DNA of 64,000 bases, taken from Dolomedes plantarius (taxonomy: Eukaryota; Arthropoda; Arachnida; Araneae; Dolomedidae). Positions 19,411 to 30,371 of the stretch are shown here, piece after piece (within the stretch, counting starts at the first letter, position 1; the number at the start of each line of letters is the position of its first letter). The notes under the pieces were generated by a model. It was not told where the DNA came from, searched no databases, and saw only the letters and a program-made list of their open reading frames with translations. The stretch spans positions 134,743,697 through 134,807,696 of the forward strand of contig OU015496.1 of assembly GCA_907164885.2 (NCBI GenBank), given 5' to 3'. The translations under genes were made by a program, and so were the position numbers.

Positions 19411-20613
19411 AAAATAATTGGATGATAAAATTGTTAGACAAAAAGGGATTATTTTTATTAGGAAATTAATTATTAGGCAATAATTTATAACTTTTAATTA
19501 TAATAATTTATAACTTTTTTTTACTCAAATCGAAAATAAAAGTGTATTTTTTTATTTTGTTTCCGTAGTTTGTTGATAATATTTTGTTTTGCATGTTTAA
19601 CCATTTGTTATACTTGCTATAAAATTTTCCAGCTATAATAACCCTCTAAATTACACGTAACAGTTTCTCCCCTGACAGGGAGAGCTCCTCACGCTAAGTG
19701 TTGTATGACAGCTCTAGAAATTGCATTTCATCTCTCGAGCATTAACTCATATCCCTTAATTGTTATAATTACTTCCATATGACGTATAATACAGCATAAA
19801 CTCGTCTCCAATCCACGGAGCTTTGCAGGCATTACGCTGTATCCTTAGCATTCATAGTTTGCTTAGCGGTTCTCCCATTGTATTGTAATTTACTACAATT
19901 TACATAATTAAAAGAATTAAATGTTATTAATTGTTGCTCCTTCTTTGAAAATATGTTGTAGATATGAAAATCCCCATATCAGTCTAAATGTTACCATATA
20001 ATTTACTGTATTCGTCTATCATTTACAAAATGATACATAACTTTCTGTACAAAGGAAAGTATCACTAAACTTTTGAACCTAATTATTTCTTATATTAAAA
20101 CATACTTAATTAAGTATGTTTAATATTAAAAGCATTTAAATTTTTTCTTCATCATTCCAGTCTCGAAATTAGCCGGGAACTAAATAATTTAACTCAGTAA
20201 AATCCTTAACAGCTTAGGAATTCAAGGGAATGGTATTGTGTTGTAGGATTAGAAACCTTGCAGCATCGTTCCCGTGCATGAATGTAAATCGTTAATGGAA
20301 ACAGTTACAACGTCATGTGGATTTTGATCCATTAAAGTTACAGGATTTAGTCTGTAGGGTGAAAAGATGGATACTGAAATTGGGGCACATTCGCTATTGT
20401 TCATATTCTAGAGATATAATTTGAGGTTTAATAAATTTTGCTGTAAGTGGTGTTTTTTATTGCGTGTCATCGTTAAGGCCGGAGTAATATAAATTTTTGT
20501 CCCTGAACCGAGGTACTGTGAGGTGAATGACATCGAATAGGACATAAGTAGCTTGACAAAGGTAGCTTTTAATATACCTACTTCGTCTTTATATTTTCTC
20601 ATTTTTAAAGATA
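19411..20613. other. AT-rich sequence, no gene recognised
   Basis: No terminus, family motif or RNA gene was recognised. The stretch 20150-20400 is of more balanced composition, but no coding potential could be shown. Confidence 0.5.
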
Positions 20614-20784
20614 CAGTTAAACTTCTAGATTGCTACCCTTCTAAACGGCCGTATTTTGTTAAGAACCGATTAAACACTCCATAGAGTCAATGCTATAGAA
20701 GAAACCCCTTTTCCACGGCAAACCTACAAACCGGCCTATTTTTTTCAGAACCATTACTGTCCACCAAAGAGAAGTGACACTTTG
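20614..20784. mobile_element. Small pogo-like MITE (copy 1)
   Basis: It starts CAGTTAAACTTCT after TA and ends with a degraded version of AGAAGTTTCACTG. The interior resembles the copy at 25377-25546: an ATTTTGTTAAGAACCG-type segment, CTCCATAGAG and a terminal CCACCAAAGAGAAG. Confidence 0.6.
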
Positions 20785-21277
20785 TATATTACATTGTTAT
20801 TGCATTGTGACGATGTCATCTACAGTCGTAGCTTTCGTTATTGTTGTCATTTGTTGAATCTGTCCCTTGTTATTTCTTTAGACACCAAAGTCGCGAATAA
20901 CTGCTACTGTCAGTCGACTTTTGCATCATTCTGTATTTCCGAATAGAAAAAAAAGAAGTAAAAGACAAAAATAATTTATTGTTACTATATTAACAAGAAT
21001 TAAAATTTAAAAATTTCGTTTGTGTGATTTCTTGGAAAGAAATTTCTCTTAAACATCGGTAAATTGATAGTCCTGCAGAATATTATTTTCAATTGCCATA
21101 ACAGCAAGTCTGATGAGTATTAGTGCCACTGTCGATCTGTATAAATTATTTTAATGTTTCATCTTGGAAAATCTCCTTTTCCTAGTCGAATTATTAGCTA
21201 TTATCAAGCACCTGTTTCAACATTAGGGAATGAAGAAGTTAATCTATTGTTTGCTACAAGGGTTTAGATATCAGAAG
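20785..21277. other. AT-rich sequence, no gene recognised
   Basis: Nothing identifiable between the two MITEs. Confidence 0.5.
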
Positions 21278-21285
21278 CCTTAAAT

Positions 21286-21742
21286 TAGGCATGTCAAACT
21301 GGCGACTCTCAATGATTATTTTGGCTTCCCAGGATCAGCCAATACAACGGTATGTAAATATCGTGTCACTTCATTCGCCTTCCGCACAGATGCACCATTT
21401 CCCCCCACTGGCAATGAATATTTTTGCACCCGACAAACACATGCTAGAAAGTCTTGTACGAAGTGATTGTTCTGTTTGGTACAAAACAGTTTATATTTTG
21501 CTTTCGGAGAACGCTTATTAATTTGTGAAATTATCCAGTGTCTTGTAAGTTAATGCTCAAGAAAAAGAAGGGTCGGGAAGAAAAAATTAATATTATTTTT
21601 GTTCTAGGTTTTTTTTATTCAATACTTTTCGAAATAAACCTACGTTTTACGAAAATTGATTTTGAAAATTTTTTTTGGTGGCCCACATAAACTTAAACCT
21701 TGTATATTTGGCCTATGTCAGCCTTTGAGTTTGGCATGCTTG
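21286..21742. mobile_element. hAT-type MITE with perfect target duplication
   Basis: The termini TAGGCATGTCAAACT and, reversed, CAAGCATGCCAAACT are 15-bp inverted repeats. The octamer CCTTAAAT occurs immediately outside both ends (21278-21285 and 21743-21750), an exact hAT-type 8-bp target duplication. The open frame inside (21291-21521) has no transposase motif, and the 457-bp length indicates a non-autonomous element. Confidence 0.85.
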
Positions 21743-22059
21743 CCTTAAATTTATAAGTATTTAATTTAAAAATATTTCATTTCGGTCTGCTGTCTATCCC
21801 CCAAGGCACCACAGCCGGCCCCAGTCCCTGGGTAGTTTAGTCCCTAAAGTCCATGCATTAATCCTGTCCTGGACATCGATAAAATTTATATCGTTGGAAA
21901 CCCAGTTTGAGATTTTCCTGTAATTGGAGTTTTATCGTCATTCATTTTTGTGCCTATGGAGGGTGCTCCTAGTAGATGAATTACAAACGTTGACAAATTT
22001 AATTTTCCATATTTAAACTTAAGTCATTAGCTGAAAAGAAATATCGTATTAATTTCACG

Positions 22060-24960
22060 AATTTTATTGTCATGTAAAATTCGAAATCCTCTCTGGAAAG
22101 CAGAATAGTTATAGATTTCCTACATTTTCGTACTTAAATATGTTTATCTTTGAGAACGAAATTTAAAGAAAAAAATTATCAAATTTAATAAAAAATCACT
22201 AAACGGCATTCTCTTGGAACACTAAAATAAAGGCTTTTGGGTCATTTATTAAGACTATTATTTTGTTCAGCTCACGAAGAACATTGTCCAAGTTTTATTA
22301 AGTATATTACCAAGAAAAAAACGAATGAACTTATATGCATTAAATTACCAAGATATGAATTATGTAACAACAAGTAATTTTAAATACAGAACATCGTGAT
22401 TATTTAGGAATTAGAATTGTAATATATTTGATACATTTTTCTAGTTAAATACTTTTATCTTTGAGAAATAAATACAATTGAGTAAGAAAATATTTTATGA
22501 AATTGAATAAATTTAACACAAAATGGCATTCTCTTGGAACAGTAATATTAATGATTTTGGATTATTTATTATGTCGATTTCATGTCTTCCAGCACATGAA
22601 GTATATTATTCAAGTTGTATGAATTTCATACCAAGAATAAAATAACCAATAAACTTGGTGTAGTTGTTTCAAATGAACCCTGCCTGAAGGTACCAATGAA
22701 CTTTCATGAATTAAATTACCAAGATATGAACTGTATAATCAAGAGCAATTGCGAATGCAGAATATCATTTTAAAGGGGCACACCACCTTTACAAAAAAAA
22801 TCAAATTAAAAAAATGGAGCTTTGACTTTTGCTATATTCTGATTTTTGGGACCTTTCTGAACAATATGAAAATAACCACATAAAAAAATTCACATTGTTT
22901 CTCGAGTTATCAGAGTTTATGTAAAGCTCACTCTGTTGCCATGGACATGTATATTCAAACTTTAAATTCAGTTTTCTCAAATATGTAAAATTTTGGATTA
23001 CGCGCATTGTTACTCCCAAACTATGTGTACTAGACAAATAAAAATTTTATCAGGCTTGTATTAGCTTCTTTACATACTAAAACCAAAAAAATACAAATAT
23101 ATTTGTAAAAAAATTTTTTACACTTGAAAATGTTTTTAAAAAATTGCTAAATTTTAATTTTTTTAATTTTATGTAAATTTTTCCATTTAAATTGTATTTT
23201 TGTGTATATTTTCATTTTACATTAAACTGGAGTATATTTTTAATTTAATTTGACCAAAAAATAGTTTCTGTATGCATATGCAAATCTAAAAATTATTTAT
23301 GGATTTAAAAGTTCTATTTTTGTACAAAATATAACTGAAGAATTGTAATTTTGATATAAAAAAATTATATAGATATATATTGATATTATTGCAGTTTCAG
23401 TAGCTCGAATTTGATCATGTTTATGGTCATTTCAGTGTAGTCAAAGATAGTGTGCCCCCTTAAATTAGAAAAATGAGTGGTTATATATTTCATACAGTTT
23501 TCTACTTTTATAGTTTTACATTTGAGCGGGAAATTCAAAGAAGAAAATATTTAAAAAAATGAATAAACAAAACCTAAATACCTTCCTCTCGGAAACATAA
23601 TATTAATGATTATTTTTAAGGCAATTTTCTTTTGATGCACTCTCGAACATTATTATTCACGTTTTGTAAGTTGTATTACCAACAATAATAAGAAATCTAA
23701 TTACATGAATTAATCGTATCAACATATGAATTGTATACCCAAGTGTTATACTTAAAATATCTTTACATGTGTTTGTTTATAAATATTATTATATTAACAT
23801 GAATGAACTGGATAATACAAAAGATAAAATTACATTATATTAAGTATAAAGTTTTTGGTACATTAACTTCCATGAATACTTTTAAGAACTATGGTAGTAA
23901 ACTATAATCGATATGAATTATATAACCAAGAGTAATTGAGAGTACTGAATATCTTTATGGTTTAAATGTTTTTGTTCTATAAAGATGACGATATTTATAT
24001 ATAAGAACTGGATAATATCAAAAGAAGAAATTCCATTAAGGGAACAAGGGACCTTCGAACTCGAAATTTCAATTGTTCAATTTTTAACTTTATATCCAGA
24101 AAGAGAATATTTTGCATTCTATTTTACTACATTGAAGGCCCTTAGAATTCAAAATAACGATTCTTTGGCAAAATATTGACAAGTTTTCAAAAAAATTTTC
24201 AAAATTTTTTAGCATTTTCAAATTGTTCTAGGTGTATTCAAACTATTTAAAAATCTTCATTTTTTTAAATATAAGTCTACCGTACATATTATAAACCTAA
24301 TAGTGCAATTATTTTCTTTTATAACTCTGAAGCCATATATAATTATTTTTTAATCTGTCTTTTGTTTTCTTTATATTTTCACTTTATTTCAAGGTCTATA
24401 ATCTATAAATTTGAAAAATATTTGTGGTTTCAAATAATGATGCACTGGTTCGTGGGAAACACTTCAATTAACAATCCTGAGAAATTTGGAAGAACTCACA
24501 AGAAAGGTAATGCGCATGGATCATTTTAAAAAATTCTAGCATTTTTGAAGAAATAAACAAGTCTTATTCTTACCCAAAATACTTATTTGTGAATTCAAAT
24601 TGTCTTCAACGTAGTAGGAAAGAATATTAATTATTCTCATTTTGTATATAAGAGTAAAATATTGCAAAATTAAAGTTACGAGGTTAAAGTTCCTTTGTAC
24701 CCTTAAGTAATGAAAAGTGTTTGACACATTAAAATCTACGAATTCTTATAAATACTTTGGTAGTAAACCGTAATGAGAGAGTTTCATAAACCATTTTTTG
24801 CAGGTATTGTTTCTTGCATACTTTAAACATTATTACCTTTAATCTCAGAAAATCTACTATGTTCAGTATCAATGACTTTGATAGCCATGAGAACCTGACA
24901 TAATGGTATTGCATTAAAGGTCTAGAAATTATCTAACTACTCTCCAGCATACATTTATTG
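22060..24960. repeat. Degenerate ~310-bp tandem array
   Basis: Diverged units share landmarks such as GGCATTCTCTTGGAAC (22205 and 22525, with a weaker form near 23590), ATTACCAAGATATGAA and CTTTTATCTTTGAGAA (spaced about 308 bp). Later units beyond 23.8 kb are weak. A MITE at 22774-23459 interrupts the array. Small open frames in it are fortuitous. Confidence 0.65.
22774..23459. mobile_element. TTAA-flanked MITE inside the tandem array
   Basis: The ends AGGGGCACACCACCTTT and, reversed, GGGGGCACACTATCTTT are inverted repeats, and TTAA borders both sides (22770-22773 and 23460-23463). It is 686 bp with no transposase. The TTAA target suggests piggyBac-type mobilisation, but the termini differ from those of the 12-kb piggyBac element, so the superfamily is provisional. 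Confidence 0.7.
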
Positions 24961-25376
24961 ACCTTAACAGAGATAGCGATAATATCTTATGAACATATAA
25001 TACATGTTGTAGCATGGGCAGTGAGCTCAGCGGTGGGTGTGAAAGCTCAGAAGGGGATGTGATAATCACTAATACATTAAGCAGTATAATCTATGCTAAA
25101 CACTCCCAACTTAATATTACAGAATGGTATATTGAATACTAGAAATCATCAGTTTGCTTCTTTTTTTAAATATATTCAATTATAAATTTTTTTTATGTTT
25201 TGAAAACACATTATTTTTTTCTCAAGTTAGTGTAAAATTACACGATGAACATTTAAAAACACTGACTTGTCGCAAATTAGGCTATAAAATAAATACTTTA
25301 TAAATATATCTATGTTACTTTCTGTGACAGACATGCTTTGAACACTGTGTGAAGGTACTTTAAATACATAAATAAA
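24961..25376. other. AT-rich sequence, no gene recognised
   Basis: No element or gene was recognised. Confidence 0.5.
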
Positions 25377-25546
25377 CAGTGAAACTTCTTTATTGCCATA
25401 TTTTGTATAGAACCGTCTAAAGACTCCATAGAGCCAATCTTATGAAATGAACTTTTCTTTTATAAGAATCATTTCACGACGGCCACCCCTCAAAATAGCA
25501 ATTTTCTTTGGAAACCATGACTGGAAGCCATACAGAAGTTTCACGG
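25377..25546. mobile_element. Small pogo-like MITE (copy 2)
   Basis: It begins CAGTGAAACTTCT and ends AGAAGTTTCACGG before TATA, giving a 170-bp element with ~13-bp inverted ends. The interior GGCCACCCCTCAAAATAG is shared with the partial copy at 28.93-29.01 kb. Confidence 0.7.
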
Positions 25547-25566
25547 TATATATAAAAAAAAATAAT

Positions 25567-25569
<3 letters not shown>

Positions 25570-25657
<88 letters not shown>
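25570..25657. repeat. (TA)n microsatellite
   Basis: A TA run about 85 bp long lies between the small MITE and the mariner element. Confidence 0.95.
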
Positions 25658-25661
<4 letters not shown>

Positions 25662-26961
25662 CTTTGTTCAGAAAGTTCGGTGAATGACGTCATAGTGCTC
25701 ACAGTCGTGAGAGTTTGCAACCGGTACGTACCGTGCCGGTCAGGTGGAGACTGGTCTGAACCAGTTCCTAAGCGGCGGCGAGTTAGCTTATCGTCTGGAA
25801 ACAGATAAGGGAAACAGAAAATGTGAAGGTGGTGTGCGCTCGGTCGAAATTCCAAATGGATCAGCGAACGAATATGCTGTTCTGTTTCAAACTTGGACAA
25901 TCAGGGAGACTCATAAAATACTGCTAAAACTTACAAAGAACATGCTGCCACATTGAAGTGCGTGTATGAGTGGTTTAAACGCTTCCGAGATGAGTGGGAC
26001 ACCATTGAAGACTCCCCCCGATGTAGTCGGTCTGCAACTGCACGCACCCCCTACAACGTGCAGAAAGTGAAGGAATTTTTGGCCAAGGATCATTGTGCGA
26101 CAGTGCGAATGGTACGGAAGTGGGAATTGGTCGTGAGATGGCCCTCCTCATACTGAACCAGGATTTGGGTAAACGCAAGCTTTGCTCCCGATTTATGCCC
26201 CACACTTTGATGCCGAAACAAATGCAAATTCGGCTGGACGCCTGTGGAGACTTCATCGACATGGCGAATCAAAAACCAAATTTCCAGAAAACCATTGTCA
26301 CGGATGACAAGACCTGGTGCCTGGAGTACAACCCCGACGGCAAGCGTCAGAGTATGGAGTAGACGCGTCCAGGGTCGCCGAAAAGCAAGAACGTGCGAAT
26401 TGAGAAATCCCGCATCGAGCCAATGCTCATGGTGTTCTTCGACTCTGAGGGTCTCATCCATAAAGAATTCCTCCCTGTGGTCACCAGGTTAAATGTCCCT
26501 AAGTACGTGGATATACAGAAGCGTCTGCTGCAACGGATCAATCGGGCAGGCCCCCAGTACACCAAGCAAGGCAAATGGACCCTGCTTTACGACAATGCCC
26601 GGCCATATACTGCCTTTCTGGTGCAGTAGTTCCTGCCAATAGGCAGGTTGTGTCCCTGAATCACCCACTCTACTCCCCATACTTGTCTCTCCCGGACTTT
26701 TTCTTGTTCCCCAAATTGAAATCAGCCCTGAAGGAACACAGGTTTTTGGATATTTCAGACATCCAGCGTAATGCTAAGATCCAGCTGAAGGCCATCCCTA
26801 AAGACGACTTTGCCAGGAGTTTCGAAGACTTATACAACCGTTCCTTCATGTGCATTACCGTCTACGGCGATTACTTCGAAGGACAGTAACAGCTGTTTCA
26901 TGTAAGACAATAATGCATTGTAACTATACACACATTCACCGAACTTTCTGGACGAAGGTTG
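25658..26961 (+). mobile_element. mariner element (irritans-like), inactive
   Basis: About 1.3 kb, the canonical mariner length. The ends share CAGAAAGTTCGGTGAATG in inverted orientation at 25670-25687 and 26934-26951, and both ends adjoin TA tracts. The single gene inside is multiply broken. Confidence 0.9.
25856..26889 (+). pseudogene. mariner transposase (broken)
   Basis: The start is the ATG of MDQRTNM.FCFKLG at 25856, and the stop follows DYFEGQ at 26887-26889; the span equals a ~345-residue mariner transposase. Visible pieces are KCVYEWFKRFRDEW (helix-turn-helix linker), TARTPYNVQKVKEFL, KLCSRFMPHTL, FIDMANQKPNF, VTDDKTWC (first Asp region), MVFFDSEGLIHKEFLP, LLYDNARPYTA (second Asp) and LPDFFLFPKLKSAL (third Asp). 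They lie in different frames separated by indels and stops, for example a stop after AFLVQ. DD34D mariner; not functional. Confidence 0.9.
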
Positions 26962-26971
26962 TATATATATA

Positions 26972-27031
<60 letters not shown>
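26962..27031. repeat. (TA)n microsatellite between two transposons
   Basis: A TA run with one C interruption separates the mariner right end from the left end of the element at 27032. Confidence 0.95.
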
Positions 27032-27033
<2 letters not shown>

Positions 27034-28820
27034 GGGTGGTCATAATTAAACTGACAGTGCTCACAGTGTTGTGTAGCGTGATCTATTTGCGAGAATGACG
27101 TCACATTTTGTAGGAAGATTAAACAAGACGGGGGACGAAGGATTCCGCGAAAAAATAAATTAGTTCCAAAAGTCACCGCTAGGGGAATATTTGGCGTTGT
27201 GTAATAGAAAATAGAGTGTTAACAAATGCAAATCAATACGGAAATTACCTTTTATATTGCATTCAAATGAGATTCAATGTGGCCGCCGTTGTTGTGGACC
27301 ACATATTGCATTCTGTGCACAGTATGCACAACAGCAGAAAGTAACATGTCTGCAGGAATCTCCCGTACAGTCCGTGATATGTTATCCTTCAACGTAGCCA
27401 GGTCCTGGACCACTCCTTGATAGACCTTCGACTTAAGGTAACCCCATAGCCAGAAGTCGCATGGGGTAAGATCAGGCGACCGAGGTGGCCATGCAGTTGG
27501 AAAGTAGCGGCTAATGACTCTTTCTGTTGTGAATTTCTGACGTAGCAGCTGTTTCACCCGTACAGCAACGTGTGGAGGGGCTCCATCTTGCATGAAAATG
27601 ATTTCCCCCCAGGCATTGTCTTTGCTGAAGTGCCGGAATGACAAAGCTGTTCAACATGTGGCGATATTTCTCTCCGGTAACAGAACAGGTTTCCAGTCCT
27701 GTCGGGGTAATGTTCTCATAGAAGAATGAACCTACGATAAATTCCGCTGTGAACCCGCACCAGACAGTTACCTTTGGTGAATGTAAGGGAATTTCTGTGA
27801 CTGCATGTGGTGATTTGTGATCCCAAATTCGGCAGTTCTGGGTATTCACAGTTCCATGCAGGTAAAAGTGGGCCTCGTCTCCCCATAAGATTTTCCACGG
27901 CCAAGCATCATCCACCTCCATTCTGGCAAGAAAGGTGAGAGCAAAAGTCAATCGCTTATCATGGTCGGGGTACAGTAACTTCTGTACACAGCTGATCTTG
28001 TACGGATAGAAGTTGATAATCTTTCGTAAGATTTTCCATACCGTACTGTAAGACATATCCATATTCCGAGCGCTAGAGGTGGCAGCAATATTGTCTGGTC
28101 CTCTGTCGACAATCGCCGTGGCAACTGCTTCGATCGTATCCTGTAGTACAGGTTTTCGTCCTCTGCCTGACTGAACCTTCAGAGAACCTGTTTTCTCAAA
28201 CGTCGCAGCCATTGCTTTTAGCCCATTAACTGACACAGGACCGTTACCTTTACGCATTTTTTTGTGCGTTCTAAAAGCACGAAGAGCGGCTGACGCGTTG
28301 CACTGGTTGAGGTAAAAGAATTTGACCAGTAACGCACGCTCGACTAAAGAAGGAGACATTGCACATAAACTTTCAATCCGATTGATTCGAAACGTAACAC
28401 ATTGCCTTTTAAAACCCAAGCAGCTGGCACTGTGCCAATGGATGTAACGTGAAATTTGAATAAAGAACTTCTTCTTCTGGTCAGCGTACGTGATATTGCA
28501 GATCACGAGACTTTATCGGTGTTCATGTAGATTTTGCGCTTTTTAAAAAGTGTTGCCATATTGCACTTGAAATAAATAAGAAAATGTGCATAATAAAAGG
28601 TAATTTTATTCCGTGTTAATTTGCATTTATTAACACTCTATTTTCTATTACACAGCGCCAAATATTCCCCTAGCGGTGACTTTTGGAACTAATTTATTTT
28701 TTCGCGGAATCCTTCGTCCCCCGTCTTGTTTAATCTTCCTACAAAATGTGGCGTCATTCTTGCAAATAGATCGCGCTACAGAACACTGTGAGCACTGTCA
28801 GTTTAATTATGGCCACCCGG
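27032..28820 (-). mobile_element. Tc1/mariner-superfamily element with ~220-bp TIRs
   Basis: Terminal inverted repeats of roughly 220 bp (27032-27254 and 28595-28820) begin CCGGGTGG and remain similar over their whole length. TA flanks both sides. The transposase fills almost all the space between the repeats. Such long TIRs are unusual for a mariner relative. The single apparent frameshift suggests fairly recent activity. Confidence 0.9.
27252..28359 (-). pseudogene. DDxD transposase of the long-TIR element (one frameshift)
   Basis: Start at MSPSLVERALL (ATG complement at 28357-28359), chosen because conserved helix-turn-helix sequence begins there; upstream codons lie in the leader. The frame is open to about 27635, then shifts into the frame ending at 27252. 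Domains: helix-turn-helix (LVKFFYLNQCNASAALRAFR), linker with GRGRKPVL, first Asp in LWGDEAHFYLHG, second in FMQDGAPPH, third in SPDLTPCDFWLWG. By hand count 42 residues lie between the second and third Asp, far more than the 34 of mariner. Correcting one frameshift would give about 369 residues. Confidence 0.9.
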
Positions 28821-28866
28821 TATATATGTATATATGCGTGTGTGTGTGTGTGTTTGTATGTGTGTT
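28821..28866. repeat. (TA)/(TG)n microsatellite
   Basis: It starts at the right TA target of the long-TIR element and shifts to TG. Confidence 0.85.
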
Positions 28867-28926
28867 AAACATATTAGCACATATGTGATTGTTTTCTTTT
28901 CAGAATTTTACAAATTGATATTTCTC

Positions 28927-29012
28927 TAGCTGACCACCCTTATTCGATGGCCACCCTTAAAACGTTAATTTTTTCCAGTTACATTACTATCCGCCATAGA
29001 GAAGTTTCACTG
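28927..29012. mobile_element. Small pogo-like MITE (copy 3, 3' half only)
   Basis: CGATGGCCACCCTTAAAACG and the terminal AGAGAAGTTTCACTG before TA match copies 1 and 2. The CAGTGAAACTTCT end is not found upstream, so the copy is truncated. Confidence 0.6.
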
Positions 29013-29079
29013 TATATATGTATGAATGTATTTGTGTGTGTACGTGCGTGTGTGTGTGATTCTTATATACTGAGTGATC

Positions 29080-29880
29080 AATCTATTATGATAATCTACG
29101 ACGTTTATCACTAGGCCAGCTTGTGCTCTTTATACATACTGCTGCGATACTCTTTGGCGAGTACTCGATAAAACGTTGGAGAGTGGCTTGAGGAATCTGG
29201 GACTATATCCCATGAGCTTTTTCTTTCGAGTTCTGGAATATATTAATAGCGCTAGGTCCATCTGCCTGATGCCCCTTCCATACCTCATCCCCAAAATGCT
29301 CTGTTAGTTTGATATCTGGTGATTATGGAGGGCGTATATGGAGATGACGCAAGTCTCTGTCATTTTCTTGAAATACTCTGTGGAAAATATGTGCTTTTAG
29401 GCGTGGAGCAGTGTCATGGTGGAAGTATGCTTTTCCAGTGGGGTAAAACCATTATCATAACTGTAACTCCTTCTTCAGTGATACTATTTAAAGACCATTT
29501 AACATTCAGCCATTCTTCACACGGATTAGAGGCCCAAACGATGTTAGGAATACACCCCACAACCGTTAACGTTCCCTCCTTGAGCTTTATGTGTTGTGAC
29601 AATGCACTTAGGGTTCATTCGCTCTCGTTTTTTTTTTTTTTTTGTATATGCATACTACCACCTGCTTACTGTAATTCAAAACGTGGTTAATCGGACCACA
29701 TTACCCTATTTTATTAATTTTCCTTCCAATCTTTGTGGTCTGTATGCATTAGATACGTTTTATCTTGTTAGCTGCAGACATCAAATGTTTGGGAACAGAC
29801 CTTCGGCTTCCATAACCAATACGTTGTAATGTGCTTCGAACAGCAAGTTTCGAAGCCATAGAAGTTGGTATCTGATCAGA
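29080..29880 (-). pseudogene. Tc1-like transposase relic
   Basis: The minus strand reads MASKLAVRSTLQRIGYGSRR near 29850, the second helix-turn-helix of Tc1. Farther on, from about 29440 to 29110, one frame gives TGKAYFHHDTAPRLKAHIF, FQENDRDLRHLHIRPP, a stop, then SPDIKLTEHFGDEVWKGHQ and SPKSIAAVCIK. These correspond to the second Asp, the Glu and the C-terminal tail of a Tc1 transposase. Two in-frame stops in this stretch and garbled sequence between the two parts show long decay. Termini were not located. Confidence 0.7.
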
Positions 29881-30067
29881 GCCGGGCCGATCCATTGTGG
29901 TGCCTGGGGCAAGTATTATAAACGGTGCCTTTACGTATTTTTGGAGAGACTCATAAGTAATGAATGTATCTCTATTAGAAATAGTATGCTTAAGCTTACA
30001 GGGCCTATTTTCCGATTCCTTCTTTAGAAATTTCGTACCCCCTTTGTAAGAAATACCATTAAAGGGG

Positions 30068-30068
<1 letters not shown>

Positions 30069-30107
<39 letters not shown>
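30069..30107. repeat. (TA)n microsatellite
   Basis: A TA run of about 38 bp. Confidence 0.9.
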
Positions 30108-30109
<2 letters not shown>

Positions 30110-30371
30110 TTCATTCATGCTTGGGCCCGTATATTTGGGATACATGCTATCCCACCCCGTAAGGAAACTAACTGTTAATAGAATATCGAACATTTTTAAA
30201 AAAGTGTGTATTTATTTTTTTAAACATAAAAATAAAAATAAATTTACGCAATTTAAAAAAGTAGAAAAAGGTGTGTGTATAAACTTCAATAGAATTTGTT
30301 TTGTGATAAAACTATTTCGGAATCATTCTTCCAGCCTTTATTGAAGCAAACTGATCTATTGCAAGCTTATA

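Noticed and set aside
25541..25900. A 119-codon minus-strand frame at the TA tract and mariner leader
   Set aside because: Much of it is Ile-Tyr repeat from the TA run, and the rest is antisense to the mariner leader and start region.
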